The notes beneath the pieces are model-generated. The model ran no database searches. It was not told where the DNA came from and worked only from the letters and a program-made list of their open reading frames with translations. A DNA stretch of 60,963 nt from Clostridia bacterium. GTDB taxonomy: Bacteria; Bacillota; Clostridia; Oscillospirales; CAG-272. A program made the translations under genes and the position numbers. This document shows positions 50,077-58,933 of the stretch, piece after piece (position 1 is the stretch's first letter; each line of letters starts with the position of its first letter). The stretch spans positions 1 through 60,963 of the forward strand of contig JAFTUH010000024.1 of NCBI GenBank assembly GCA_017466375.1. The letters run 5' to 3'.

Positions 50077-51627
50077 GTGCGCTCTGTCAAAGTGTTTTTT
50101 GCGAATGCTGTTCTGCTTGCCTCAGCCAACGTCATACTCCGGCTGATCTCCGTAGCGTTCAACGCCTACGTTTCGGAAAAAGTCGGCGCGGAGGGGATGG
50201 GACTTTTCACGCTCGTAATGAGCGTATACGGACTTGCCGTCACGGTGGCGACGTCGGGCGTGCATCTTGCCGCGGTCCGTCTGACGGCAGAGGCGGAGGT
50301 AAGCGGCATCTCCCGGCGAACCGTCGTGCGCGGATGCGTTCTGTACAGCCTGCTGTTCGGCATTTTTTCGGGAGTTACGCTGTTTGCCCTCTCCGCTCCG
50401 ATCGGGACGTATCTGCTCGGGGATGCCCGCACGGTGCCGTCCCTGCGCGTTCTTGCCATAAGCCTGCCTGCAATTTCCCTTTCGACAGCTTTGGCAGGAT
50501 ACTTCACGGGCGTACGCCGCGTATACAAAAACGTGATCGTTTCCGTAAGCGAGCAGTTTGTGAAAATCGCGCTCTGCTCCGCTTTGCTTCTGCTGATCGC
50601 GCCGGCAGGGGTGGAGTACGCCTGCCTTGCCGTGGTTGGCGGATCGGCAATTGCGGAGGGGACTTCCTTCCTCTGCTCGCTCGTGCTCTATCTCACCGAC
50701 AGCGGACGGCGCGGCGGAATCAGAAAAGCCGAAGCCTCCCCCTTTCGCCGTACGGCGTCGATTGCCTTTCCCGTTGCCGTCGGCAGCTACGCAAGGCAGG
50801 GACTGCTCACGGCAGAGCACCTTGCGATCCCGTGGGGACTGAAACGAAGCGGTGCGTCCGCCTCTGCCGCCCTTGCTTCCTACGGCGTTCTGCACGGGAT
50901 GGTCTTCCCACTGATTCTGTTTCCCTCTGCGGTACTCGGCGCGTTTTCGGGGCTGCTTGTACCGGAATTCACCGAAGCGCACGAACGCAGCGACACGGCA
51001 CACATAAAGCGGATGGCGGAAAAAGTGCTGCGCACTTCTCTGCTCTTCTCTCTCGGGGTGTCGGGAATTTTTCTCAGCTTCGCCCACGAGATTGGGACAG
51101 GTATGTATCCGGGTACGGATGCGGGTACGTTTCTCTCCCTGCTGGCACCGCTGATCCCCGTTATGTATCTTGACTCCTCTGTGGACGCGATGCTGAAGGG
51201 GCTCGGCGAACAGCTCCACTGCATGAAAATCAACATGGCGGATTCCGCCGTCAGCCTTGCTCTGGTGTTTCTCCTTCTCCCCCGATTCGGGATCATGGGA
51301 TACGTTGCCGTTCTGTACATATGCGAGCTGATGAACGCCGCTCTCAGCATCAGCCGTCTGCTTGAGGTGACCGGTCTGCACTTCCGGATCGGGCGATGGA
51401 TCGTCAAGCCGATCGTCAACGTGATTCTCGCGACCTCGGTCGTGCGTCTTCTCTCCGCTTACGGTGCCGTTCCGCTGATCGGCACAGGAGGCTCCGCATG
51501 GGCGCGCATTGCCGCCGTAACAGTTTTGTATGCGCTTCTCACCGCCGTGACCGGTGCGCTAACGGGGCTCATTCCGAAAAAACGTGTAAACAATTCTGAA
51601 ATAATTCGTCCTGCCTCTTGTGATTAG
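50077..51627 (+). CDS. SpoVB/MurJ-like flippase of the MOP superfamily
   Basis: 516 aa with about 14 membrane helices, from a GTG with AAGGAGAGG 6-7 nt upstream. VLLASANVILRLISVAFNAYVSEKVGAEGMG and LSTALAGYFTGVRRVYKN are typical of the SpoVB branch (spore cortex) of lipid-II/oligosaccharide flippases. A charged cytoplasmic loop lies near residue 215 (DSGRRGGIRKAEASPFRR). No other sporulation gene is in the window, so a vegetative polysaccharide role is also possible. Confidence 0.88.
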   Translation: MRSVKVFFANAVLLASANVILRLISVAFNAYVSEKVGAEGMGLFTLVMSVYGLAVTVATSGVHLAAVRLTAEAEVSGISRRTVVRGCVLYSLLFGIFSGVTLFALSAPIGTYLLGDARTVPSLRVLAISLPAISLSTALAGYFTGVRRVYKNVIVSVSEQFVKIALCSALLLLIAPAGVEYACLAVVGGSAIAEGTSFLCSLVLYLTDSGRRGGIRKAEASPFRRTASIAFPVAVGSYARQGLLTAEHLAIPWGLKRSGASASAALASYGVLHGMVFPLILFPSAVLGAFSGLLVPEFTEAHERSDTAHIKRMAEKVLRTSLLFSLGVSGIFLSFAHEIGTGMYPGTDAGTFLSLLAPLIPVMYLDSSVDAMLKGLGEQLHCMKINMADSAVSLALVFLLLPRFGIMGYVAVLYICELMNAALSISRLLEVTGLHFRIGRWIVKPIVNVILATSVVRLLSAYGAVPLIGTGGSAWARIAAVTVLYALLTAVTGALTGLIPKKRVNNSEIIRPASCD

Positions 51628-51676
51628 CTCCGTTTGTGGTATAATATAGATACCAAATCAAAAAGGAGGCAGTTTT

Positions 51677-51985
51677 ATGCCGGTTATTACAATCACAAAA
51701 GAAAACTATGACGCAGAAGTGCTCGCATCCGACAAAACGGTGCTTCTCGATTTCTGGGCAAGCTGGTGCGGTCCGTGCCGTATGCTCTCCCCCACTGTGG
51801 ATGCCATCGCTGAGGAGCGTCCCGACATCAAAGTAGGCAAGGTAAACGTGGATGAGCAGAACGAGCTCGCCGCGCAGTTCGGCATCATGAGCATTCCGAC
51901 GCTCGTAGTCATCAAAAACGGACAGATCGTCACACAGTCCGCAGGCGTACAGCCGAAAGAATCCATTCTGGCGATGCTCGACTGA
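51677..51985 (+). CDS. trxA: Thioredoxin
   Basis: 102 aa with the active site WCGPC, the preceding FWASW, and cis-Pro in MSIPTLVVIKNG. It has its own promoter-like TATAAT ahead and a strong SD (AAAGGAGG). Reduces protein disulphides in the cytoplasm, driven by thioredoxin reductase. Confidence 0.96.
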   Translation: MPVITITKENYDAEVLASDKTVLLDFWASWCGPCRMLSPTVDAIAEERPDIKVGKVNVDEQNELAAQFGIMSIPTLVVIKNGQIVTQSAGVQPKESILAMLD

Positions 51986-51992
51986 ACAAACG

Positions 51993-52024
51993 AAAACAGC
52001 ACCGAAAATCGGTGCTGTTTTTTT
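51993..52024. terminator. Bidirectional terminator
   Basis: AACAGCACCG/CGGTGCTGTT hairpin with a T-tract, between trxA and the convergent fusion gene. Confidence 0.88.
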
Positions 52025-53630
52025 ACAGATCCACCCACTGCCCGATGCGGAGCAATGCGGTATTTTTCAGCCGATCCGTGACGAGTGCGGCGTTCACGTC
52101 CGTCCATATATCCCGTATCGCGCGGCGAACATCGCACAGATGCGAAAGAAAAACCCGCTCTGCGCCGAAGCTTTCGACGAACGCGCAGAATTTCTCCGCA
52201 CACGGATTGTCATGCACATTCAATCCCTGCGCCCGTCCAAGCCAAAGATGCGCAATGAGTGCTTTCGTATGAGGAAAAGTCGCGTGCGCTTTTTCATACG
52301 TGCGCACATCGGTCGGAAATACGGTGTATGCACCGTCATACTCGATCGCAAAGCCGTACTCCGGAACGCCGCCTAGGCTGCCGTCCGCATGAATCTCACT
52401 GTGCGCACTGGCAAACACATGCAATATCATGCTGCCGATCCTGTATGATGCCCCGTCATGGGTTACGATGACGTTTTCCCTTTCACACGAGAGAAAATCG
52501 GGCAGATACAAGGGCACGTCCGCGCAAAGCTCGGCGATCAGCCCCCGATCAAAATGATCCTCATGCGTATGGGTGACGATAACCGCGTCGCACGTGCCGA
52601 GAAGATCGAGCAGTGCTTGCCTGCCCTCCGCGCCGACAGGAAGCCCCCACAAGCTCGGATCGACCGCGATGCGCGTCTCTCCCATTTTAACCAAATAAGC
52701 CGCTGTACCGATCACGCCGAAGCCGCACACGAATTTCTCCGCCGCCAGACGTACGGATTCCACGTGCGAAACGTAATTCTCCGAAAAGTCCGCCGCGGCG
52801 CGCAGCTTTGCCGCAGTCTGATGCACGGCTGTTTTCAGAATGGACACAGATGAAACAATCGACTCACGAATATCAAAACGATCCATATAACGTCCCGGCA
52901 AAAGCTCCAGCATAAGTACGCCGTCATATCCGCAGCGCATAAGTCCCGTAAGATTCTCCTCAAGCAGCACCTCTCCGCCGTCAAGCGGAAAATGCGTAGC
53001 GCCACTGCTGACAGCATGGATGTGTGTATGCCCGATGAGCGGAAAAACCGCCCCATCAAACGGATCACCATCCGCCCCCTTCGCCTGCACATTGAACAGT
53101 TGATGTCCGAAATCGAAGCACATACGGAGGTACGGACTGCCGATTTGCCGCACCGTATCCGCGACACTGCGGCAGAGCCAGTGCGGGTACCGACCCTTTC
53201 TGTCACACTGATTCTCCAGCATAAGCGTGACGGGATACCCCTCCGCTTCTGCCTTCGCACAAACGGCACGCAGAAGCCGTTCGCTCTCTGTCGGATCTTT
53301 TAGGGGATGCACGGTAACCGTGTAACTCTCCTGCAATCCCGAAGCGAACAGCGGAAGATATGGCTTCCAAAACGCCCCCGCATCCGTCACGCCGTCCATC
53401 GATCCGTGCACGGTCAGAAAAAGTTTGTACTCCGCGCACCGACGGCACGCAACAAGGAGTTCATCCCCATCCGTTTGGGAGGAAACCGTTGCGAGCTCGA
53501 CTGAATCCAGATTCGCGGCATAATAGGCGAGCAGTCCGTCCGTACCGCCAAACGCATCACAAATCGCGCGGGAAATCTCGCTCATCTCTCCCGCAAGAAT
53601 GTCATACGGGAGCTTGATTCCGTATTTCAT
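52023..53630 (-). CDS. TIM-barrel (xylose-isomerase-like)-metallo-beta-lactamase fusion
   Basis: 535 aa from MKYGIKLPYDI. Residues 1 to about 275 form a sugar-epimerase-type TIM barrel with metal-ligand candidates LMLENQ (Glu), RMCFDFGHQ (Asp, His), HTHIH (His) and MLELLPGR (Glu). Residues about 300-535 form a metallo-beta-lactamase (UlaG/YycJ-like) domain with HTHEDHFDRG at 354-363 and later DVRTYE and LSHLCD. Such a fusion is not standard. Both halves bind metals and act on sugars or sugar phosphates in other proteins. It is the last gene of a minus-strand operon. Confidence 0.85.
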   Translation of the reverse strand: MKYGIKLPYDILAGEMSEISRAICDAFGGTDGLLAYYAANLDSVELATVSSQTDGDELLVACRRCAEYKLFLTVHGSMDGVTDAGAFWKPYLPLFASGLQESYTVTVHPLKDPTESERLLRAVCAKAEAEGYPVTLMLENQCDRKGRYPHWLCRSVADTVRQIGSPYLRMCFDFGHQLFNVQAKGADGDPFDGAVFPLIGHTHIHAVSSGATHFPLDGGEVLLEENLTGLMRCGYDGVLMLELLPGRYMDRFDIRESIVSSVSILKTAVHQTAAKLRAAADFSENYVSHVESVRLAAEKFVCGFGVIGTAAYLVKMGETRIAVDPSLWGLPVGAEGRQALLDLLGTCDAVIVTHTHEDHFDRGLIAELCADVPLYLPDFLSCERENVIVTHDGASYRIGSMILHVFASAHSEIHADGSLGGVPEYGFAIEYDGAYTVFPTDVRTYEKAHATFPHTKALIAHLWLGRAQGLNVHDNPCAEKFCAFVESFGAERVFLSHLCDVRRAIRDIWTDVNAALVTDRLKNTALLRIGQWVDL

Positions 53631-53631
53631 G

Positions 53632-54444
53632 TCACCCTCTTGCTTTCCCAATCATACGGAGCAGATTACCACCGAACGCTTTTGCAAGCGCGTCCTCACC
53701 CAATCCCATCTCCTCGATACACTCGCGCATCGCCGTCATCGCCTCTTTGATAAGCGCGGGAGAATTATACGGGAAATCGAGTCCGAACACGCACCGATCG
53801 ATGCCGAGCATCCAGATCAGCTCCTTGACGTTTTCCTTACCGAGATACCAAAATTTGTTCATATCGCGATCAAACACGCTTGTCAGCCCCGCGTACACGC
53901 GCTTCTCTCTGTCATTTGTCATAACGGCAAGCGCTTCCTTGAAAAACGAATAGCCGCCAACGTGCTCCATGCAGATTTTCAACGCGGGAAAACGGTACAC
54001 AATCTCATCATACAAAAGCGTATTATAATCAGAAATGCGGTGATGATGCACACCCGTATGGAATGAGATCGGCAGCCCGTGCTTTTCCGCGACCTTGTAC
54101 ACCTCGCACGCACGGTCGCCGTCGATTTTGAATCTCTGATACGCAGGATGCAGCTTGATCCCCACAAGGCCGAGTTCCGCGATCTCTTCCGTCTGCTCGG
54201 CAAGATTGTCTTTTTCAAAATCGATCGTACCGAAGCCAAGCAGTCGGTCCTCGTTTTTGATCTGCTCGTACAGCCAGCGGTTCGGATTCGCCGCCCCACC
54301 GTGAAAGTATCCCATAAACGGCGCAAAGCAGACTGCTTTATCGATGCCGCACTCGTCCATAACGTTCTTCAGTGCGTCTACCGTACCGTCCTTACGGGAT
54401 TCCGGTTCAAACACGTGTGCGTGATGCGCTATAATTTCTATCAT
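53632..54444 (-). CDS. Metal-dependent amidohydrolase (ACMSD-like)
   Basis: 270 aa. The barrel keeps HHAHVF (replacing HxH at the start), KLHPAYQRF, SFHTGVHHHR, MEHVGGYS and GLDFPYNS, i.e. the metal and catalytic His/Asp set of the amidohydrolase_2 family. Substrate unknown. It overlaps the zinc-ribbon gene by 4 nt (stop/start) and is followed by the fusion gene after 1 nt, so the operon is tightly coupled. Confidence 0.88.
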   Translation of the reverse strand: MIEIIAHHAHVFEPESRKDGTVDALKNVMDECGIDKAVCFAPFMGYFHGGAANPNRWLYEQIKNEDRLLGFGTIDFEKDNLAEQTEEIAELGLVGIKLHPAYQRFKIDGDRACEVYKVAEKHGLPISFHTGVHHHRISDYNTLLYDEIVYRFPALKICMEHVGGYSFFKEALAVMTNDREKRVYAGLTSVFDRDMNKFWYLGKENVKELIWMLGIDRCVFGLDFPYNSPALIKEAMTAMRECIEEMGLGEDALAKAFGGNLLRMIGKARG

Positions 54445-54740
54445 TTTTCTTCATAGTAATCGTATTTGCAGATCGGGCATTTCGGATAGTCGAAGTCATG
54501 CACCGCGCCGCATTTCGGACACGTTTTCTGCGGAAGAGCATCCTCCTCCACGACACCGTTCTCCGTTGCAAAAAATTCCAGCTTCATACACGTCGGGCAG
54601 ATATAGATCTCGACAGGCAGTGCGCCCGCAACGAGATTCGGCAAGTCCCCGAGAATCCAGCCCGTTTTGCCGAACTGGATGTGCGTCTTCTTCATAAACT
54701 GCATCGGAACGCCGCAGCGCAGACAGTTGATCTCTTTCAT
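54441..54740 (-). CDS. Small zinc-ribbon protein
   Basis: 99 aa from MKEINCLRCGVPMQFM (GGAGGAG upstream). Four pairs, CLRC, CPTC, CPKC and CPIC, indicate two zinc ribbons. The gap includes LGDLPNLVAGALPVEIYICP. It resembles nucleic-acid-binding or redox zinc ribbons without a named function. Confidence 0.75.
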   Translation of the reverse strand: MKEINCLRCGVPMQFMKKTHIQFGKTGWILGDLPNLVAGALPVEIYICPTCMKLEFFATENGVVEEDALPQKTCPKCGAVHDFDYPKCPICKYDYYEEK

Positions 54741-54759
54741 ATGATTCTCCTCCATCGTA

Positions 54760-55884
54760 TTAAGTACGGTTCAGCAGTGTCTCCGCCACCCGGAGTGCGA
54801 TCTCAAGACCTTTGACCATCGACGCTTTATCCACCCATTCCTCACGGGTGTGCACGCCGTAATACTCGTTCACGCCGATGCAAAGCGCCGGCACGCCCTT
54901 GGACAGCGGAATATTGCAATCGGTAGATGCGCTGATGCATCGGACACGCTCGCCCGTGACCGATTCGATTACCGGAATGACGATATCCTTCAGCCGTGCA
55001 ATCGCGTCCGCATCAACGTCGCCGCACGGACGGTCGCCGACCTGTTTTACGGAGATTTTCACCCCGTCCGCCTCCGCTTCACGGAAGATTTCAAAGAAGC
55101 GCTCCCGCATAAAAGCAAGGCAGTCCTTGTCGTCCGAACGGTATTCGCAGAGCATTTTCGCGCTCTGGGCGATCGTATTGACGGACGTGCCGCCCGTGAC
55201 CGTGCCGACGTTGTACGTCGTCCGTGCGCCCTCTTTGACGGGGACTTGGATTTCATACATCCGTGCGATGACGGACGAAAGCACCGCGATCGCATTCGGC
55301 AGTCCGAACGCCTGAAACGAATGTCCGCCCTCCGTGCTGATTTCCACCTCGTAGCGGTGCGAGCCGACACAGCGATCATTGACGACGTTCAATCGGCTGT
55401 CAAAGGAGAGAAACGCGGAAATTCTCCCGTCATAATCGGCAAAAAGCTGCTTTGTTCCCTTGAGATTTCCGAGCCCCTCCTCCGCGGAATTACACACGAA
55501 CAAGAATCCGCCCGCAGGCTTGATTTTGTTCTGTATGCAGTACTTCGCGAGCAGCAAAAGGACAACGAGGCTCGCCGTATCGTCCGCACACCCGGGACAG
55601 TGGACTCGCTCTCCGTCATCGAAATACGGCATCGGCTCCGTGTCGGGAAAGACCGTATCCGTATGCGCCGCGAACACCGTGATATTCCGACTGCCCTCGC
55701 AATTGAGCGGGAAGATCACGTTCTCGGCGTCATCAATGTACACGCCCTCGGCGCCTGCCGTCTCAAGCCACGCTTTGCACCATGCCGCTCTTTCGTGCTC
55801 AAAATGCGACGGCGCGGGGATCATGCACAGCTCCTTCAGCATTTCATACATCGTTTGTGTGTTCTCAAGGATAAACGTTTCCAT
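54760..55884 (-). CDS. M20-family metallopeptidase
   Basis: 374 aa from METFILENTQTMYEM. Metal ligands appear as FAAHTDTVFPD, CPGCADDTAS, NSAEEGLGNLKG and the late GVHTREEWV. A dimerisation domain in the middle includes GGTSVNTIA. Closest in layout to peptidase T / CPDG2-type exopeptidases. The true specificity is unknown. First gene of the minus operon (peptidase, zinc ribbon, amidohydrolase, TIM-MBL). Confidence 0.88.
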   Translation of the reverse strand: METFILENTQTMYEMLKELCMIPAPSHFEHERAAWCKAWLETAGAEGVYIDDAENVIFPLNCEGSRNITVFAAHTDTVFPDTEPMPYFDDGERVHCPGCADDTASLVVLLLLAKYCIQNKIKPAGGFLFVCNSAEEGLGNLKGTKQLFADYDGRISAFLSFDSRLNVVNDRCVGSHRYEVEISTEGGHSFQAFGLPNAIAVLSSVIARMYEIQVPVKEGARTTYNVGTVTGGTSVNTIAQSAKMLCEYRSDDKDCLAFMRERFFEIFREAEADGVKISVKQVGDRPCGDVDADAIARLKDIVIPVIESVTGERVRCISASTDCNIPLSKGVPALCIGVNEYYGVHTREEWVDKASMVKGLEIALRVAETLLNRT

Positions 55885-55988
55885 GCAGTCTTTCCTTCCA
55901 TATATTATCTGACCCATTATAGCACGGGCGGCTTTTCGTGTCAAGGTATATCCGAGGTGTTTCCGATTTGTAAAAATTTGCGAAAGCC

Positions 55989-56017
55989 TTGACAAAAGGG
56001 AGAAAGTGGTATACCAT
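55989..56017 (+). promoter_or_regulatory. Promoter before the yybP-ykoY riboswitch
   Basis: Perfect TTGACA (55989-55994); the -10 is probably TACCAT within TATACCAT (56010-56017), giving a 17-nt spacer. Confidence 0.6.
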
Positions 56018-56023
56018 ATAAGG

Positions 56024-56150
56024 GTAAAAGGGAGTAGCTGGGCGCAAAAGCGTCTCCGACGGTCGCCATCACGGCATTTTGCTCGGTCGTCGGTACTGGA
56101 ATGAGGAAGCAAGACTTTTGCAATCGGCAGGATTGCAGAGGTCTTTTTTT
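56024..56150 (+). promoter_or_regulatory. yybP-ykoY (Mn2+-sensing) riboswitch with terminator
   Basis: GGGAGTAGCTG (56030-56040) and the downstream ACTGGAATGAGGAAGC segment match the conserved core of the yybP-ykoY class, which binds Mn2+. It runs into the intrinsic terminator AAGACTTTTGCAATC/GATTGCAGAGGTCTT with a T-tract (56111-56150). Metal binding should favour antitermination and expression of the ATPase. Confidence 0.85.
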
Positions 56151-56204
56151 ATCCGGTCGGTTCTTCCCGAAATTGATGGCATTATGCCGAAAAGGAGCAA
56201 CGAA

Positions 56205-58889
56205 ATGAAGGTTTACCTGAGTGACACGGCGGAAGCACTCCGCTCGGTGGATGCGTCCGAGGACGGTCTCTCCGCCAAGGAAGCGGCCGCACGGCTGGAG
56301 AAAAATGGCAAAAACAAGCTCGCGGAGGGCAAGAAGGAATCTCTGCTCCACCGCTTCTTCAAGCAGCTGGCGGAGCCGATGACGATCATTCTTCTCGTCG
56401 CGGCGGCAGTCTCTGCAGGCGTGGAGATTTTCAACGGTCTCACGCACGGATTTGAATTTCCCGCCGACGTCGTCATCATCCTCGCAGTCGTCATCATCAA
56501 TGCGATTCTCGGCGTCCTCCAGGAAAGCAAGGCGGAAAAGGCAATCGAGGCTTTGCAGGAGATGTCCAAGGCGCAAAGCAAGGTTATCCGCGACGGCAAG
56601 CAGATATCCGTCCCGAGTGAGGAGCTCGTCGTCGGCGATATCATCGTGCTCGAGGCGGGCGATGCGGTGCCGGCGGACGCACGCATCATCGAATGTGCCT
56701 CTCTGAAAATCGAGGAGGCGGCGCTGACGGGCGAATCCGTTCCCGTGGACAAAACGGTAGATACGCTTCACGCAGGCGCGAACGGCGACGTGGCACTCGG
56801 CGACCGCAAAAACATGGTATTCATGGGCTCGACCGTCGTATACGGCCGCGGCAAAGCAGTGGTTACCGCCACCGGCATGGACACCGAAATGGGCAAGATC
56901 GCCGATGCACTCGCACAGGCGGAGGAAGGCAAGACGCCCTTGCAAATCAAGCTCGCCGGTCTTTCCAAGATTCTCACATATCTCGTCATCGGCATCTGCG
57001 TCATCATCTTCGGCGTACAGCTGATCCGCGACGGCGTCGGATTTAATACGGTGCTGAACTCGTTTATGATCGCGATCTCCCTTGCCGTTGCCGCCATCCC
57101 CGAGGGACTGGCAACGGTCGTGACGATCGTTCTCTCCATCGGCGTTACGAATATGTCCAAGCGCAGTGCCATCATCCGCAAGCTGACCGCGGTCGAAACG
57201 CTCGGCTGCACGCAGATCATCTGCTCGGACAAAACCGGCACGCTCACACAGAACAAGATGACCGTTGTCGATCACTACGGCGAGGACGAAGCCCTGCTGG
57301 CAACGGCGATGTCTCTGTGCTCCGATGCGGAATTTGATACGGAGGCAGGCACAGCAGTCGGCGAGCCGACGGAGTGCGCGCTTGTCAATTATGCCGAGGT
57401 GCTCGGACTGTCCAAGAATACGCAGAAGAACGCGTACGTCCGCATCGGCGAGGTTCCGTTCGATTCGGGCAGAAAGATGATGTCCACCGTCCACCGCACG
57501 GGCGACGGTGCGCTCGTACAGTTCACGAAGGGTGCGCCCGATGAGCTTCTCAAGCGATGCACACACGCGCTGATCGGCGGCGAGATCGTTTCCATGACGG
57601 ACGAGATCCGCTCCAGTATTCTCAAAGCGAACAAGGATATGGCTGACAAGGCGCTCCGCGTTCTTGCCGCGGCAAAGAAGACACTCACCGCCGAGCCCGC
57701 CGAGTACACGCCCGACGCACTGGAAACGGATCTCTGCTTTGTCGGTCTGGTCGGCATGATCGACCCTGTCCGTCCCGAGGTGAAGGACGCCATCGACGAG
57801 TGCCGTTCCGCAGGCATCCGCCCGATCATGATCACCGGTGACCACAAGGATACCGCCGTTGCGATCGCCATGCAGCTCGGCATTCTCGAAAGTGCGGAGC
57901 AGGCAATCACGGGCGCGGAGCTGAACGAGATCTCCGATGAGGAGTTTGAGACGGCGGTGGAGAAATACCGCGTCTACGCCCGTGTGCAGCCGGAGCACAA
58001 GACAAGAATCGTCAACGCATGGCGCAAAAAAGGCATGGTCACCGCGATGACGGGCGACGGTGTCAACGACGCGCCGTCGATCAAAAATGCGGATATCGGC
58101 GTCGGCATGGGCATCACCGGCACGGATGTCACGAAGAACGTCGCGGACATGATCCTCGCGGATGACAACTTTGCAACGATCGTCTCCGCCGTCGGCGAGG
58201 GACGCCGCATCTACGACAACATCCGCAAGGCGATCCAGTTTTTGCTCGCCTCCAACCTCTCCGAGGTGCTCTCGATCTTCACGGCGACCCTGCTCGGATT
58301 CACGATTTTCAAGCCGGTGCATCTCTTGTGGATCAACCTGATCACGGACTGCTTCCCTGCCCTCGCGCTCGGTATGGAGAAACCAGAGGCAAACGTCATG
58401 GAACGCATGCCGCGTGATTCCAAGGAAGGAATCTTCGCCGGCGGTCTCGGCTTTGCCGTGGCATACCAGGGCGTGCTCGTCACCGTCATCACGATTGTAT
58501 CGTATCTGATCGGCCGCTACTGGCTCGCTGTGCATTATCACGCCGATGCGATCGCGGCAGGCAGTTATTCCGCCGAAATGCTCGGCTCGAGTATGGCATT
58601 CCTCACGCTTTCCATGTGCGAGATCTTCCACGCATTCAACATGCGCTCCCTCCATGGCTCCATCTTCACGATGAAGACGCAGAACATGTGGCTCTGGGGC
58701 GCGGGAATTCTCTCCTTCCTTCTGACAACCGTTGTCGTTGAGGTGGATTTCCTCTGCAAGGCGTTTGAACTGGCACATCTCAGCCTGATGGAATACGGCA
58801 TTGCCATGGGACTGGCGATCACGATTATCCCGATCGTGGAGATTGTGAAGATCTTCCACCGCCTGGCGGATAGGAAAAAGGATAGATAA
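56205..58889 (+). CDS. P2A-type cation-transporting ATPase (Ca2+/Mn2+)
   Basis: 894 aa (AAAGGAG before the ATG). Phosphorylation site CSDKTGTLTQNKM with Asp342; the A-domain TGES; ITGDHKDTA and MTGDGVNDAPS in the P domain; TM4 AIPEGLATVV with the ion-binding Glu; TM6 NLSEVLS and LLWINLITDCFPALALGMEKP. This is the Ca2+-ATPase branch. The Mn2+ riboswitch above it argues for Mn2+ export as the job in this cell. Monocistronic. Confidence 0.92.
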   Translation: MKVYLSDTAEALRSVDASEDGLSAKEAAARLEKNGKNKLAEGKKESLLHRFFKQLAEPMTIILLVAAAVSAGVEIFNGLTHGFEFPADVVIILAVVIINAILGVLQESKAEKAIEALQEMSKAQSKVIRDGKQISVPSEELVVGDIIVLEAGDAVPADARIIECASLKIEEAALTGESVPVDKTVDTLHAGANGDVALGDRKNMVFMGSTVVYGRGKAVVTATGMDTEMGKIADALAQAEEGKTPLQIKLAGLSKILTYLVIGICVIIFGVQLIRDGVGFNTVLNSFMIAISLAVAAIPEGLATVVTIVLSIGVTNMSKRSAIIRKLTAVETLGCTQIICSDKTGTLTQNKMTVVDHYGEDEALLATAMSLCSDAEFDTEAGTAVGEPTECALVNYAEVLGLSKNTQKNAYVRIGEVPFDSGRKMMSTVHRTGDGALVQFTKGAPDELLKRCTHALIGGEIVSMTDEIRSSILKANKDMADKALRVLAAAKKTLTAEPAEYTPDALETDLCFVGLVGMIDPVRPEVKDAIDECRSAGIRPIMITGDHKDTAVAIAMQLGILESAEQAITGAELNEISDEEFETAVEKYRVYARVQPEHKTRIVNAWRKKGMVTAMTGDGVNDAPSIKNADIGVGMGITGTDVTKNVADMILADDNFATIVSAVGEGRRIYDNIRKAIQFLLASNLSEVLSIFTATLLGFTIFKPVHLLWINLITDCFPALALGMEKPEANVMERMPRDSKEGIFAGGLGFAVAYQGVLVTVITIVSYLIGRYWLAVHYHADAIAAGSYSAEMLGSSMAFLTLSMCEIFHAFNMRSLHGSIFTMKTQNMWLWGAGILSFLLTTVVVEVDFLCKAFELAHLSLMEYGIAMGLAITIIPIVEIVKIFHRLADRKKDR

Positions 58890-58900
58890 GGAATATATAA

Positions 58901-58932
58901 AAGGCACTCCGAATGGAGTGCCTGCTTGTTTT
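58901..58932. terminator. Terminator after the ATPase gene
   Basis: AGGCACTCC/GGAGTGCCT hairpin with TTGTTTTATT tail; also faces the convergent XRE gene. Confidence 0.75.
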
Positions 58933-58933
58933 A

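Noticed and set aside
56079..56204. N-terminal extension of the P-type ATPase
   Set aside because: It overlaps the riboswitch and its terminator; the ATG at 56205 has a proper SD and the usual ATPase start.
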